The notes below the pieces were generated by a model. It was not told the origin of the DNA. It did not search any database and saw nothing but the letters and a program-made list of their open reading frames with translations. A stretch of DNA of 64,000 bases, from contig NZ_JAAGPD010000033.1 of NCBI RefSeq assembly GCF_017104565.1, forward strand, positions 1 through 64,000, written 5' to 3'. Shown in pieces: positions 7,760-16,041 of this stretch. The position numbers and the translations under genes were made by a program. How positions within the stretch are numbered: the first letter of the stretch is position 1; every line of letters starts with the position of its first letter. This stretch comes from Paraburkholderia sp. Tr-20389 (GTDB lineage Bacteria > Pseudomonadota > Gammaproteobacteria > Burkholderiales > Burkholderiaceae).

Positions 7760-8926
7760 ATGAATGTCGTCGCTGAGCGGGCACCGCGTGTAGAGCGTGG
7801 CGCAGCGCCGGGTTTCAGGCGCTTTCGCGTGACCGGACGCAAGCAGGAAAGCGAATCGATCGTTTCGTTCGAACTCGTTCCCGCCGATGGCGTTGCGCTG
7901 CCGTCGTTTCTCGCGGGACAGTACGTCACGCTGCGTCTGCCGCTGTCGCCGGCAGAGACGCTGTTGCGCACTTACAGTCTGTCGGGCGACCCCGCCGACG
8001 CGACGCGCTGGCGCATCTCGGTCAAGCGTGAGTCCGCACGCGACGGCGCGCCAGCGGGACGCGGATCGGCGTATCTGCACGAGCACGTCTGCGTCGGCGA
8101 CGAACTCGAACTGGCTGGACCGTCGGGCGCTTTCGTGTGTGGCGACGACACGGCGCGGCCTGTCGTGCTGATGAGCGGCGGCGTCGGGTTGACGCCGCTC
8201 GTCAGCATGCTGCACCGGTTGCGCGCGATGGACGGCGCGCGTCGCGTTCACTTCATTCACGCTTGCGAGAACGGGGCTGTGCACGCGTTTCGTCACGAAG
8301 TCGAGCAAGTCGCGGCCGCGCATCCTGACGTGCTCGCACACTTCTGCTATCGGCAGCCTTCGGAGCAGGATCGAATTGCGCGGCATTTCCATAGCGAAGG
8401 TCTGCTATCGCGCGAGACCTTGCAGAGCCTGTTGCCGCTCGACGACTACGAGGTCTATTTATGCGGCCCGCCCGCGTTCATGCAGGCGAACTGGGGTTTG
8501 CTGCGCAACCTGGGCGTCGCGCGTGAACGCATCCACTATGAGTTCTTCGGGCCTGCAGCCGTGCTCGAGCAGGACGCGGACGTTGCGTCGGCGCGCGTAC
8601 CTCCGGCTCGCATCGAATCGGCGGCGATGCACACGACAACGGTTCGTTTCAGCCCGCAAGGCGAGCCCGTCGCATGGGATCCCGCGTGCGGATCGCTGCT
8701 GGAGTTTGCCGAGCAGAACGGCTATGAACCTGCATTCAGCTGCCGTATCGGCATTTGCAATACGTGCGTGATGCGCCTCGTCGACGGTGATGTGGAATAC
8801 ACGGAGACACCGCTCGAAACGCCCCCGGAAGGAACAGTCTTGCTATGCTGCGCGAAGCCGTCGGGAAACGTGACGTTGGCGCTATCCGATGACGCAGACA
8901 TGTTTGATCATCCGAGGACTTCATGA
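7760..8926 (+). CDS. Oxygenase reductase, FAD/FMN-NAD(P)-2Fe-2S (VanB-like)
   Basis: A 388-residue electron-transfer partner for the Rieske oxygenase. Domains run flavin, nucleotide, ferredoxin. The flavin motif is LLRTYSLSG, the NAD(P) motif is MSGGVGLTPLVSML, the C-terminal end of the pyridine nucleotide domain is EVYLCGPPAFMQ, and a plant-type [2Fe-2S] domain has CRIGICNTC with a final CC pair. It starts one base after the oxygenase stop and overlaps the next gene by four bases, so the three genes are translated as one unit. Confidence 0.9.
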   Translation: MNVVAERAPRVERGAAPGFRRFRVTGRKQESESIVSFELVPADGVALPSFLAGQYVTLRLPLSPAETLLRTYSLSGDPADATRWRISVKRESARDGAPAGRGSAYLHEHVCVGDELELAGPSGAFVCGDDTARPVVLMSGGVGLTPLVSMLHRLRAMDGARRVHFIHACENGAVHAFRHEVEQVAAAHPDVLAHFCYRQPSEQDRIARHFHSEGLLSRETLQSLLPLDDYEVYLCGPPAFMQANWGLLRNLGVARERIHYEFFGPAAVLEQDADVASARVPPARIESAAMHTTTVRFSPQGEPVAWDPACGSLLEFAEQNGYEPAFSCRIGICNTCVMRLVDGDVEYTETPLETPPEGTVLLCCAKPSGNVTLALSDDADMFDHPRTS

Positions 8927-10044
8927 AGATCGGCTTTCCCGTCGAACCCGATTTCGACACGCTACGCAATCATTTCCTGCACGCGGCGCAAACGGCCGGC
9001 GCGCGCGTGACGACTTTCGCGCATCCGCTGAAAGGGCCGAACGGCGAAGCGCTCGCGACGGACGTTGCATGGCTCGGCAACCCGGACGCACGCCATGTGC
9101 TGATGATGCTGTCCGGCACGCACGGCGTCGAGGGCTACTACGGCTCGACGTGCCAGACGCAATGGCTGCATGAACTGGCGGTGCAACGCCTGCCCGACGA
9201 TGTCGCCGTGCTGATGGTGCATCTGATCAACCCGTGGGGCACTGCGTGGGTGCGGCGCGTGAACGAAGACAATGTCGACCTGAATCGCAATTTCGTCGAC
9301 TTCGATGCAGCGCTGCCCGTCAATCCGCGCTACGAAGCGCTGCATGAAATCTACACCTGCCGCGATATCGACGGTCCGCAACGGCAGCACGCCGATGCGC
9401 TGCTGGCGAAGCAGGTCGAGGCGCTGGGCTGGACGGAAGTGCAGGCGATCGTGGGCACCGGGCAGTACCTGCATGCCGATGGACTCTTCTACGGCGGACA
9501 GCAGGCCACGTGGTCGAACCGCACGTTGCGCGACATTGCCGAACGCTTTCTCAAGCCGGCTCAGGTTGCCATCGCGTTCGACCTGCATACGGGTGCGGGC
9601 GCGTTCGGCCATCCGATGCTGATGTCGATCACGCAATCGGCTTATCCCGGTCTCGCCGATGCGCAGCGCCTGTACGGTCCGTGGCTCTATACGCTGTTCA
9701 CGCATGCGGATGCGGCGGTGAGCGAGACGGGCGTCGTCGCGAGGTCGACGGGCTACACGTCGCAGGCGTTGCTGAACGCGCTGCCCGACACGCATCTGCT
9801 GCAGCTCGTCATCGAATGCGGCACCTATCCGGAAGCGCCGATGCACACCGCGCTACGCAACGATCATTGGCTGCATCTGTACGGCGATCCGCACGATGCA
9901 CGCGGCCGCGCGATCAGCCGCGCGCTGTTCGACGCGTTCATGCCCGCCGACGAGGACTGGCGCGAACTGGTGTGGACGCGCACGCGGCAGATCTGGACGC
10001 GTGCGCTCAGTGCGTTGCCCGGTATCGTGCCCCCGCAACGCTGA
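8923..10044 (+). CDS. DUF2817 family protein (M14 carboxypeptidase-like)
   Basis: A 373-residue protein of the DUF2817 family, which is related to zinc carboxypeptidases. Likely metal-site segments are SGTHGVEGYYGS near residue 68 and AFDLHTGAGAFGH near residue 220, with an acidic residue in LVIECGTYPEAP late in the chain. Its ATG overlaps the reductase stop codon (ATGA), so it belongs to the Rieske oxygenase operon. It has no signal peptide and is probably cytoplasmic. It may hydrolyse an amide or peptide-like bond in the imported substrate (inference). Confidence 0.8.
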   Translation: MKIGFPVEPDFDTLRNHFLHAAQTAGARVTTFAHPLKGPNGEALATDVAWLGNPDARHVLMMLSGTHGVEGYYGSTCQTQWLHELAVQRLPDDVAVLMVHLINPWGTAWVRRVNEDNVDLNRNFVDFDAALPVNPRYEALHEIYTCRDIDGPQRQHADALLAKQVEALGWTEVQAIVGTGQYLHADGLFYGGQQATWSNRTLRDIAERFLKPAQVAIAFDLHTGAGAFGHPMLMSITQSAYPGLADAQRLYGPWLYTLFTHADAAVSETGVVARSTGYTSQALLNALPDTHLLQLVIECGTYPEAPMHTALRNDHWLHLYGDPHDARGRAISRALFDAFMPADEDWRELVWTRTRQIWTRALSALPGIVPPQR

Positions 10045-10056
10045 GCGCCGGCAAAT

Positions 10057-11136
10057 TCAGGCGGAGCGCGGCCGTGCGCACGACTCGCGCACGATCAGCG
10101 TCGCTTCGCATTCGATGCTTTGCGTGGCCGCTTCGCCATTGAGTTGTGCGATCAGCAGATCCGCCGTGCGTCTGCCGATCTCCGCGCTCGGCACCCGCAC
10201 GGTCGTGATCGGGATGGGCAGTTCGGCCATCACTTCGAAATCGTCGAAGCCGATCAGGCTGAGATGGCCGGGCACGTCGTAGCCGGCCGCCATCGCTTCG
10301 AGCATCGCGCCCGTCGCGAACGATCCGTTGCCGCACACGATGGCTGTCGGCGGCTCGATCGGGGCCGCCATGATCTGGCCGAAGAGCTTGCGCCCTTCGT
10401 GCACGCCCCAATAACCCTCGGCCATATGCGCAGGATGGATCGCGATGCCATGTTCGGCCAGCGCGACCCGAACGCCTTCGCGACGCGCGGCGGCGCGGTC
10501 GTTGGTGTCGGCGTTCTGCGCGATCATCGCGATACGCCGATGGCCGAGATCGAGCAAATACTTCGTCGCGTCATAGAACGCACGATAGTTGTCGACGCCC
10601 ACGCAGATCGAACGCTGCGATGATGCGAACGTGAAGGTGCTGACGCAAGGCACATCGCGTTGTTCGAGCAGCGGATAGAGATCGGGATGATGCCCTTCGC
10701 CCACCACGGCGATCGCATCGACGCCACGTTCGAGCATCTTGCGAACCTGCCGGTATTCGCGCTGCAGATCGTACTCGGAGCATCCGAGCAGCAGCGTGTA
10801 GCCCTTTTCTTCCAGTTCGTCCTGCAAGACCTGAATGGCGGTGGCGAAGTGCTCGTTGGCGAGCGTGGGGACGACGGCGCCGACGGTGCCCGTTCGCTGC
10901 GTGGCGAGCGCGCGCGCAGCGGCATGCGGCACCCAGCCGAGATGATCGATGGCGACCTGGATCCGCTCGCGCACGCTCGGCGAAACGATCTCCGGCGTGT
11001 TGATGAAGCGCGACACCGTCGCCTTCGACACACACGCAAGCTCCGCCACTTCGCGAAGCGTCGCGGTGCCGGGTCGGCTCGCTACGGATGGCGCGGCCGG
11101 CTGTTCATTTCGGGTGGGGCGCGCGGCCTTTGCCAT
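10057..11136 (-). CDS. LacI-family transcriptional regulator
   Basis: About 359 residues. The N-terminal helix-turn-helix is ATLREVAELACVSKATVSRF, with the hinge helix at VPHAAARALATQRTG. The remainder is a sugar-binding-protein-like effector domain starting GAVVPTLANEHFATAIQ. The start at 11136 is chosen because the hinge and helix-turn-helix sit at normal distance; the frame runs on to 11223. It is in line with a downstream-oriented MaoC gene. It probably controls the divergent CoA-transferase operon through AACCGGTT dyads at 11776 and 11889. The GntR/gluconate-like branch is possible, but the effector is unknown. Confidence 0.9.
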   Translation of the reverse strand: MAKAARPTRNEQPAAPSVASRPGTATLREVAELACVSKATVSRFINTPEIVSPSVRERIQVAIDHLGWVPHAAARALATQRTGTVGAVVPTLANEHFATAIQVLQDELEEKGYTLLLGCSEYDLQREYRQVRKMLERGVDAIAVVGEGHHPDLYPLLEQRDVPCVSTFTFASSQRSICVGVDNYRAFYDATKYLLDLGHRRIAMIAQNADTNDRAAARREGVRVALAEHGIAIHPAHMAEGYWGVHEGRKLFGQIMAAPIEPPTAIVCGNGSFATGAMLEAMAAGYDVPGHLSLIGFDDFEVMAELPIPITTVRVPSAEIGRRTADLLIAQLNGEAATQSIECEATLIVRESCARPRSA

Positions 11137-11169
11137 ATCGATTGCCGTAGTGTTTTCCGTTCCGATTAT

Positions 11170-11179
11170 ACCGGCCGGT
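11170..11179. promoter_or_regulatory. Possible LacI autoregulatory dyad (ACCGGCCGGT)
   Basis: A 10-bp perfect palindrome 33 bases upstream of the chosen LacI start, resembling the AACCGGTT core of the two operators in the divergent gap but with a central GGCC. It could be an autoregulatory site. A palindrome this short can arise by chance in GC-rich DNA, so confidence is low. Confidence 0.25.
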
Positions 11180-11232
11180 TCATTGGGCAAACGCGTGGAC
11201 AATCGCATGTGAAAACCGCGCACGGCACGCCG

Positions 11233-11685
11233 TTACTTCGACGAAAGCTTCTTCGCCCACTTCATGATGTGCCGGCCCGCCGCCACGACTTCGCCGCGCT
11301 GGTTCACGACTTCCATATCCGCCGTGCTGCGGCGCTTGTCCTCGTCGATTTCGGCGACCCTGTAGACCACCGTGACGGTATCGCCGAGCAGGACGGGACG
11401 AATGAAACGGATGCGGTCGTACCCGGCGGACACGGGGAATTCATCGATATCGGTGCGATGGATCACGTGCGCGATGCTGATCGTCGAGGCCGTCGACATG
11501 TAGCCGACCAGCAGCGCGCCATGCGCGATGCGCGTGCCGATCGACGACTTCTCCTGCATGTACTGCTCGTTGATGTGGGTGTCGCTGAAGTCGCCCGTCA
11601 ACCCCGCGAATAGCGTCACGTCGGCTTCGCCGACCGTCTTGGCAAACCTGAATTCCTGCCCGATCTCCACGCCTTTGATGCTCAT
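11233..11685 (-). CDS. MaoC-like hydratase/dehydratase
   Basis: A 150-residue hot-dog fold protein of the MaoC / (R)-specific enoyl-CoA hydratase type. The catalytic segment is FAGLTGDFSDTHINEQYM followed by IAHGALLVGYMS, with the Asp and His of the hydratase motif in place. The start has an AGGAG sequence upstream. It is on the same strand as the LacI gene and divergent from the CoA-transferase operon, with two LacI-type dyads between. It probably hydrates an enoyl-CoA produced by that operon (inference). Confidence 0.85.
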   Translation of the reverse strand: MSIKGVEIGQEFRFAKTVGEADVTLFAGLTGDFSDTHINEQYMQEKSSIGTRIAHGALLVGYMSTASTISIAHVIHRTDIDEFPVSAGYDRIRFIRPVLLGDTVTVVYRVAEIDEDKRRSTADMEVVNQRGEVVAAGRHIMKWAKKLSSK

Positions 11686-11775
11686 GCTCGATGCTCCTGA
11701 AAAAGCGGCTTCGCTGTCCGCCGACGGCCAGCCATCGGGTCCGCGCGACGATCCGCGTCATATTTCGGTTCATGA

Positions 11776-11789
11776 TGAAACCGGTTGCA
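11776..11789. promoter_or_regulatory. LacI-type operator 1 (TGAAACCGGTTGCA)
   Basis: An imperfect 14-bp palindrome with the core AACCGGTT, 91 bases before the MaoC start on its side of the divergent gap. It matches the pattern TG-N-AACCGGTT-N-CA also found at 11889. The central CpG symmetry is typical of LacI-family sites. Confidence 0.6.
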
Positions 11790-11888
11790 GATGCGTCCGG
11801 TGCTGATCAATGTACTAGAAAAATTAGTGTTATGAAGCACATTTAGTGGTTTTCCCTGGAGTTTTATGAAACCGCTTTGCATCATCGC

Positions 11889-11902
11889 TGTAACCGGTTA
11901 CA
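11889..11902. promoter_or_regulatory. LacI-type operator 2 (TGTAACCGGTTACA)
   Basis: A perfect 14-bp palindrome 74 bases before the CoA-transferase start. It shares the AACCGGTT core with the site at 11776, 113 bases away centre to centre. The likely ligand is the LacI-family protein encoded at 10057-11136. Confidence 0.75.
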
Positions 11903-11975
11903 TTGAATCGACCGGACGCGAGCTTTCAGCACTCTCAGGCGGGCCGGTTCATTTCAACGTAGCGGGACACGTGAC

Positions 11976-13598
11976 ATGCACATCATTTCAACGACTGAAG
12001 CGGCTTCGCTGGTACGCGACGAAGACGCCGTTCTGATCAGCGGTTCGGGCGGCGGGCATTCGGTTCCCGAGGCCTTGCTCGCCGCGCTGGAGACACGCTT
12101 CATGAGCGTGGGCGAACCGCGCAATCTCACGTCGATCAGCGTGGTCGGCGTAGGCGACCGCGCGGCGCTCGGTGCCAGCCACCTCGCACACGAAGGCTTG
12201 CTGCGCCGCGCGATCACGAGCGCGCTCGTCGATTCGCCCGGCCTCGTGACGCTTGCCGCCGAGGACAAGATCGAGGCCTACACGTTTCCGCAAGGCGTGC
12301 TGTCGCAACTGATGCGCGACATGGCGGGCGGACGTCCGGGCCTGATCACGAAAACGGGGCTGCACACCTTTGTCGATCCGCGTCAGCAGGGTGCGCGTCA
12401 AAGCCCGAGTACACCTGCCGATTTCGTCGAACTCATCGAACTCGACGGTGAAGAGTGGCTGCGCTTCAAGCCCGTCCCGATCGATGTCGCGTTCCTGCGC
12501 GGCACGACGGCCGACGAAGACGGCAACATCACGATGGAACAGGAGGCCGTGCTTGGCGAGATGCTCGCGATGGCGCAAGCGACGCGCCGCGCGGGCGGCA
12601 TCGTGGTCGTGCAGGTCAAGCGCATGGCCACGCGCAATACGTTGCCGCCGAAGCAGGTGAAGATTCCCGGCATCCTCGTGGACTTCGTCGTCGTCGTGCC
12701 CGAACAGCGCCAGACCTATGCGACGGACTACGACCCGAGCTACGCGGGCGAATTGCGCGTGCCGCTGTCGGAAATCAAGCCGTTGCCGTTCGGGCCGCGC
12801 AAGGTCATCGTGCGGCGCGCGGCGCTCGAGCTCTATCCGGGCGCTGTCTGCAATCTCGGCGCGGGCGTGTCGACGGGACTATCGACGGTGGCTGCCGAGG
12901 AAGGCCTTCTCGACAAGGTCGTGCTGACCAACGAGCAAGGGTTGATCGGCGGGGCGCCGATCACGGGCCGCGATTCCGGCGGCGCGCAGAACTTCGCTGC
13001 GATGATCGAACAGCCTTCGCAGTTCGACTTCTACGACGGCGGTGGACTCGATCTGGCGTTCCTGTCGTTTGCCGAAGTCGACGCGCAAGGCAACGTGAAC
13101 ATCAGCCGTTTCGGCGACAAGATCATCGGCGTCGGCGGCTTCATCAACATCAGCCAGAACGCGAAGTGCGTGATCTTCAGCGGCACGCTGACGGCGGGCG
13201 GCCTCGACATCGGCTGGGAAGCGGGCCAGACGATCATTCGTGAAGAGGGCAGGCATAAGAAGTTCGTGCGCAAGCTCGAACAGGTCTGCTACAACGCCAC
13301 GTTTGCTCGCGAACGCGGACAAACGGCGCTGTATGTGACCGAGCGCGCCGTGTTCAAAATCGGCGCTCAAGGGCTCGAACTGATCGAGGTTGCGCCCGGC
13401 GTCGATCTCGAACGCGACGTGTTTGCGCAGATGGAATTTCGCCCGCATGTGTCGACGGATCTCAAGACGATGGATGCACGTCTGTTCTATCCGGTACGGC
13501 TCGGCATTCACGACGAAGTGGTCGCGCGCGCGCGGCGCTTCCGTTCCGCGCGCATCGCGCAATGGCATGCGCAGACGGTTGCGGAGAAGCAGCGATGA
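11976..13598 (+). CDS. Acyl-CoA:acetate/3-ketoacid CoA-transferase
   Basis: A 540-residue fused alpha-beta class I CoA-transferase, the length of propionate CoA-transferase and related enzymes. The N-terminal half has LISGSGGGHSVPEALLAALE. The C-terminal half has the catalytic glutamate in LTNEQGLIGGAP, Glu320 by count, which forms the thioester with CoA. It would activate a carboxylic acid with CoA from acetyl-CoA or succinyl-CoA. It is first in a tight operon whose next gene overlaps it by four bases, and two LacI-type operators lie upstream. The substrate acid is not known. Confidence 0.9.
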   Translation: MHIISTTEAASLVRDEDAVLISGSGGGHSVPEALLAALETRFMSVGEPRNLTSISVVGVGDRAALGASHLAHEGLLRRAITSALVDSPGLVTLAAEDKIEAYTFPQGVLSQLMRDMAGGRPGLITKTGLHTFVDPRQQGARQSPSTPADFVELIELDGEEWLRFKPVPIDVAFLRGTTADEDGNITMEQEAVLGEMLAMAQATRRAGGIVVVQVKRMATRNTLPPKQVKIPGILVDFVVVVPEQRQTYATDYDPSYAGELRVPLSEIKPLPFGPRKVIVRRAALELYPGAVCNLGAGVSTGLSTVAAEEGLLDKVVLTNEQGLIGGAPITGRDSGGAQNFAAMIEQPSQFDFYDGGGLDLAFLSFAEVDAQGNVNISRFGDKIIGVGGFINISQNAKCVIFSGTLTAGGLDIGWEAGQTIIREEGRHKKFVRKLEQVCYNATFARERGQTALYVTERAVFKIGAQGLELIEVAPGVDLERDVFAQMEFRPHVSTDLKTMDARLFYPVRLGIHDEVVARARRFRSARIAQWHAQTVAEKQR

Positions 13599-14389
13599 AC
13601 ATCGACGGCGCAACGCGGCTGTACGCGATCATCGGCGACCCCGTCGTGCAGGTGCGGTCCCCCGCCGTGTACACCGCGCACTTCGCGCAGCACGACGTGA
13701 ATGCCGTGATGGTCGCGGCACAAGCCAGCCGTGAATCGTTCGATACGGCGATGCGCGGTCTGATGGCGCTCGGCAATCTCGACGGCCTGCTGATCACATC
13801 GCCGCACAAGACTGCGGCATTGGCCTTCGCCGACGCGTTATCGACACGCGCGAAGATCGTCGGCGCAATCAACGCATTGCGCCGCGAAGCGGATGGCAGC
13901 TGGACGGGCGATATGTTCGACGGCGTCGGCTTCGTGAGCGCGGCGCAAAAGATCTCGACGATAGAGGGAAAGCGCGCGTTGCTGTTCGGCTGCGGCGGAG
14001 CGGGCGCCGCGATTGCCGCGGAACTCGCGGCGCACGGCGCGCGTTCGATCTCGCTCGTCGATCCCGACACAGACCGCGCGCAGGCGCTTCGCGCTGCATT
14101 GGCCGCGCAATTCGACGGCTGCGACGTGACGGTCGACCATGACGGCGCGCTGCACGACATCGTGATCAACGCGTCCATCGTCGGCATGAAAGACGGTGAC
14201 GGCCTGCCCGGCGATCCTGGCGAAGTCGGCCCGCGCACGCTCGTCGGCGATGTCGTACTGAGGCCGCCCGCAACGCCTACCGCGCTCGTGAGATTCGCGC
14301 GGGATGCTGGCGCGCAGGTCGTCACGGGGCAGGAGATGCACGGCGGCCAGCTCGACGCGATCTCCGCGTTTTTCAAAGGAGCCCGATGA
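13595..14389 (+). CDS. Shikimate/quinate dehydrogenase-like protein
   Basis: A 264-residue AroE-family oxidoreductase. The N-terminal substrate domain has AIIGDPVVQVRSP and the lysine segment LLITSPHKTAA. The NAD(P) domain has LLFGCGGAGAAIAAELAAHG. The aspartate of the substrate site is probably in TGDMFDGVGF. The housekeeping AroE usually has NVTxPxK at the lysine segment; the divergence and the catabolic operon suggest a paralog acting on another hydroxy-acid. The ATG overlaps the CoA-transferase stop by four bases. Confidence 0.85.
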   Translation: MNIDGATRLYAIIGDPVVQVRSPAVYTAHFAQHDVNAVMVAAQASRESFDTAMRGLMALGNLDGLLITSPHKTAALAFADALSTRAKIVGAINALRREADGSWTGDMFDGVGFVSAAQKISTIEGKRALLFGCGGAGAAIAAELAAHGARSISLVDPDTDRAQALRAALAAQFDGCDVTVDHDGALHDIVINASIVGMKDGDGLPGDPGEVGPRTLVGDVVLRPPATPTALVRFARDAGAQVVTGQEMHGGQLDAISAFFKGAR

Positions 14390-15069
14390 TGTCCCTGCTT
14401 GGCAAGGCAGCCGTGCTGATCTGGAACGACGTGCTGGAGACAGAGCGCGATGCGTTCTATCGCTGGCACGACAAGGAACACATTCCCGAGCGCCTCGCGC
14501 TGCCTGGGTTTCTGCGCGGACGCCGCTATCGCGGCAGCGGTGTGACGGAGTGGCTGACGTTGTATGAAGCCGAGCACGTCGCGGTGCTGACGAGTCACGC
14601 CTACCTCGAACGTTTGAATCACCCGACGCCGCTCACGCAAAGCACCGTGCGCGCGTTCCGCAACACGGCGCGCTCGATCTGCGTCGTCGAGCAAACGACG
14701 GGCGCGAGCACGGGCGGCCATGCACTGACGTTGCCGGTGCCCGCCGGATTCGATGCGACGCCGCTTTTCGCCGGCGATGTGCCTGCGATTACCGCCGATA
14801 CAGGCGTGCTCGCCGCGCATCTGTTCGTCGCCGACGACGCGGCGAGCCATCTCGACACGCGCGAGGCACGCGAGCGCGCCTACGTCGTGCCGTCTCGCGT
14901 GCTGCTTGTCGAAACATCGACGCTCGATGCGGCGCGCAAGCAGTTGACGCATTTGCTCGCGGGCCTCGACCCCGCACAGCGCGACGCAGCGGCGGCAGGC
15001 GCGGGCGTATTCACGCTCGAGATCAGCCGCCTCGCCACTCCCAACCATCCACCTCAGGAAACACGATGA
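14386..15069 (+). CDS. EthD/DUF4286-like ferredoxin-fold protein
   Basis: A 227-residue protein. The N-terminal part has a pattern seen in EthD-like and DUF4286-like proteins: FYRWHDKEHIPERLALPGF, then RGRRYRG. The second half, from about residue 105, looks like a diverged repeat of the same fold, based on its similar length and beta-rich pattern. ATGATG at the start allows 14386 or 14389. The gene overlaps both neighbours. Proteins of this type accompany catabolic operons, but their chemistry is often unknown, and it is here too. Confidence 0.65.
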   Translation: MMSLLGKAAVLIWNDVLETERDAFYRWHDKEHIPERLALPGFLRGRRYRGSGVTEWLTLYEAEHVAVLTSHAYLERLNHPTPLTQSTVRAFRNTARSICVVEQTTGASTGGHALTLPVPAGFDATPLFAGDVPAITADTGVLAAHLFVADDAASHLDTREARERAYVVPSRVLLVETSTLDAARKQLTHLLAGLDPAQRDAAAAGAGVFTLEISRLATPNHPPQETR

Positions 15070-15926
15070 AGCTACTCCGATTCGGACCGGAAGGACACGA
15101 GAAGCCCGGCCTGCTCGACGCACAAGGCGTGATGCGCGACGCGTCGTCGCTATGCGCCGACTACACGCCTGCGTTCTTCGCAGGCGGCGGGCTCGACACG
15201 CTGCGCCGCGCGGACCTCGCGCGTCTGCCTGTCGTCGAGGGCAAGCCGCGCCTCGGTTCATGCATTGCGCAGCCGGGCAATTTCATTGCGATCGGTCTCA
15301 ACTATGTTCAGCACGCGATCGAAACCAACGCGCCGATTCCCGCTGAGCCGATCATCTTCAACAAGGCGCCGTCGTCCCTGTCGGGACCGGACGATCCCGT
15401 GATCCTGCCGCGCGCGTCGACGAAGTGCGACTGGGAAGTGGAAATCGCGCTGGTGATCGGGCGGCGCGCGTTGTATGTGTCAGAGGAGAATGCGCTCGAC
15501 TACGTAGCGGGCTATTGCGTCTGCAACGACGTGTCCGAGCGGGAGATGCAGCTCGAACACGGCGGCCAATGGGTGAAGGGCAAGATGTTTCCGACGTTCG
15601 GGCCGCTCGGTCCATGGCTCGTGACGCCGGACGAAATCGACGATGTGCAGAACCTCGGTCTGTGGCTCGAACTCAACGGCAAGCGTATCCAGGACTCGTC
15701 GACCTCCGACATGATTTTTCGTATCGCGACGATCGTGTCATATGTGAGCCGTCACGTGCTGCTGCAGCCCGGCGACGTGATCACCACGGGCACGCCGCCC
15801 GGCGTCGGACTCGGCATGAAGCCCGAACGCTTCCTGAAACCGGGTGACGTGATGGAACTCGGCGTGCAAGGACTCGGCAAGCAAAAGCAGACCGTACTCG
15901 CATTCGAAGATTCGGCGCTCGCCTGA
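15066..15926 (+). CDS. Fumarylacetoacetate hydrolase family protein
   Basis: A 286-residue FAH-family enzyme. The conserved core includes IAIGLNYVQHAIE, the acidic metal-binding stretch CDWEVEIALVIGRRALYV, CNDVSEREMQ, and the family end-motif TTGTPPGVGLGM. Members hydrolyse or decarboxylate acylpyruvates and hydrate oxo-acids with Mg2+. It overlaps the previous gene by four bases. In this operon it may cleave a C-C bond or act on a 2-oxo-3-deoxy acid (inference). Confidence 0.9.
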   Translation: MKLLRFGPEGHEKPGLLDAQGVMRDASSLCADYTPAFFAGGGLDTLRRADLARLPVVEGKPRLGSCIAQPGNFIAIGLNYVQHAIETNAPIPAEPIIFNKAPSSLSGPDDPVILPRASTKCDWEVEIALVIGRRALYVSEENALDYVAGYCVCNDVSEREMQLEHGGQWVKGKMFPTFGPLGPWLVTPDEIDDVQNLGLWLELNGKRIQDSSTSDMIFRIATIVSYVSRHVLLQPGDVITTGTPPGVGLGMKPERFLKPGDVMELGVQGLGKQKQTVLAFEDSALA

Positions 15927-16041
15927 AGCGCTCGGGCTCGCCGGTCACGCGCAGCGCGTCGTGAGCCGGTGCGGCATCCCATCGAAGAGACGCAAGAGAC
16001 AAAGGAGACCCGGTATGGACAACCGGTCAGGAGGAGGTGTG

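Noticed and set aside
13462-15261. Reading frame of 599 codons on the minus strand across the shikimate-like and neighbouring genes
   Set aside because: It is opposite genes with clear family motifs and tight overlaps. Its translation is Arg/Ala/His-rich without motifs, as expected of an antisense frame in GC-rich DNA.
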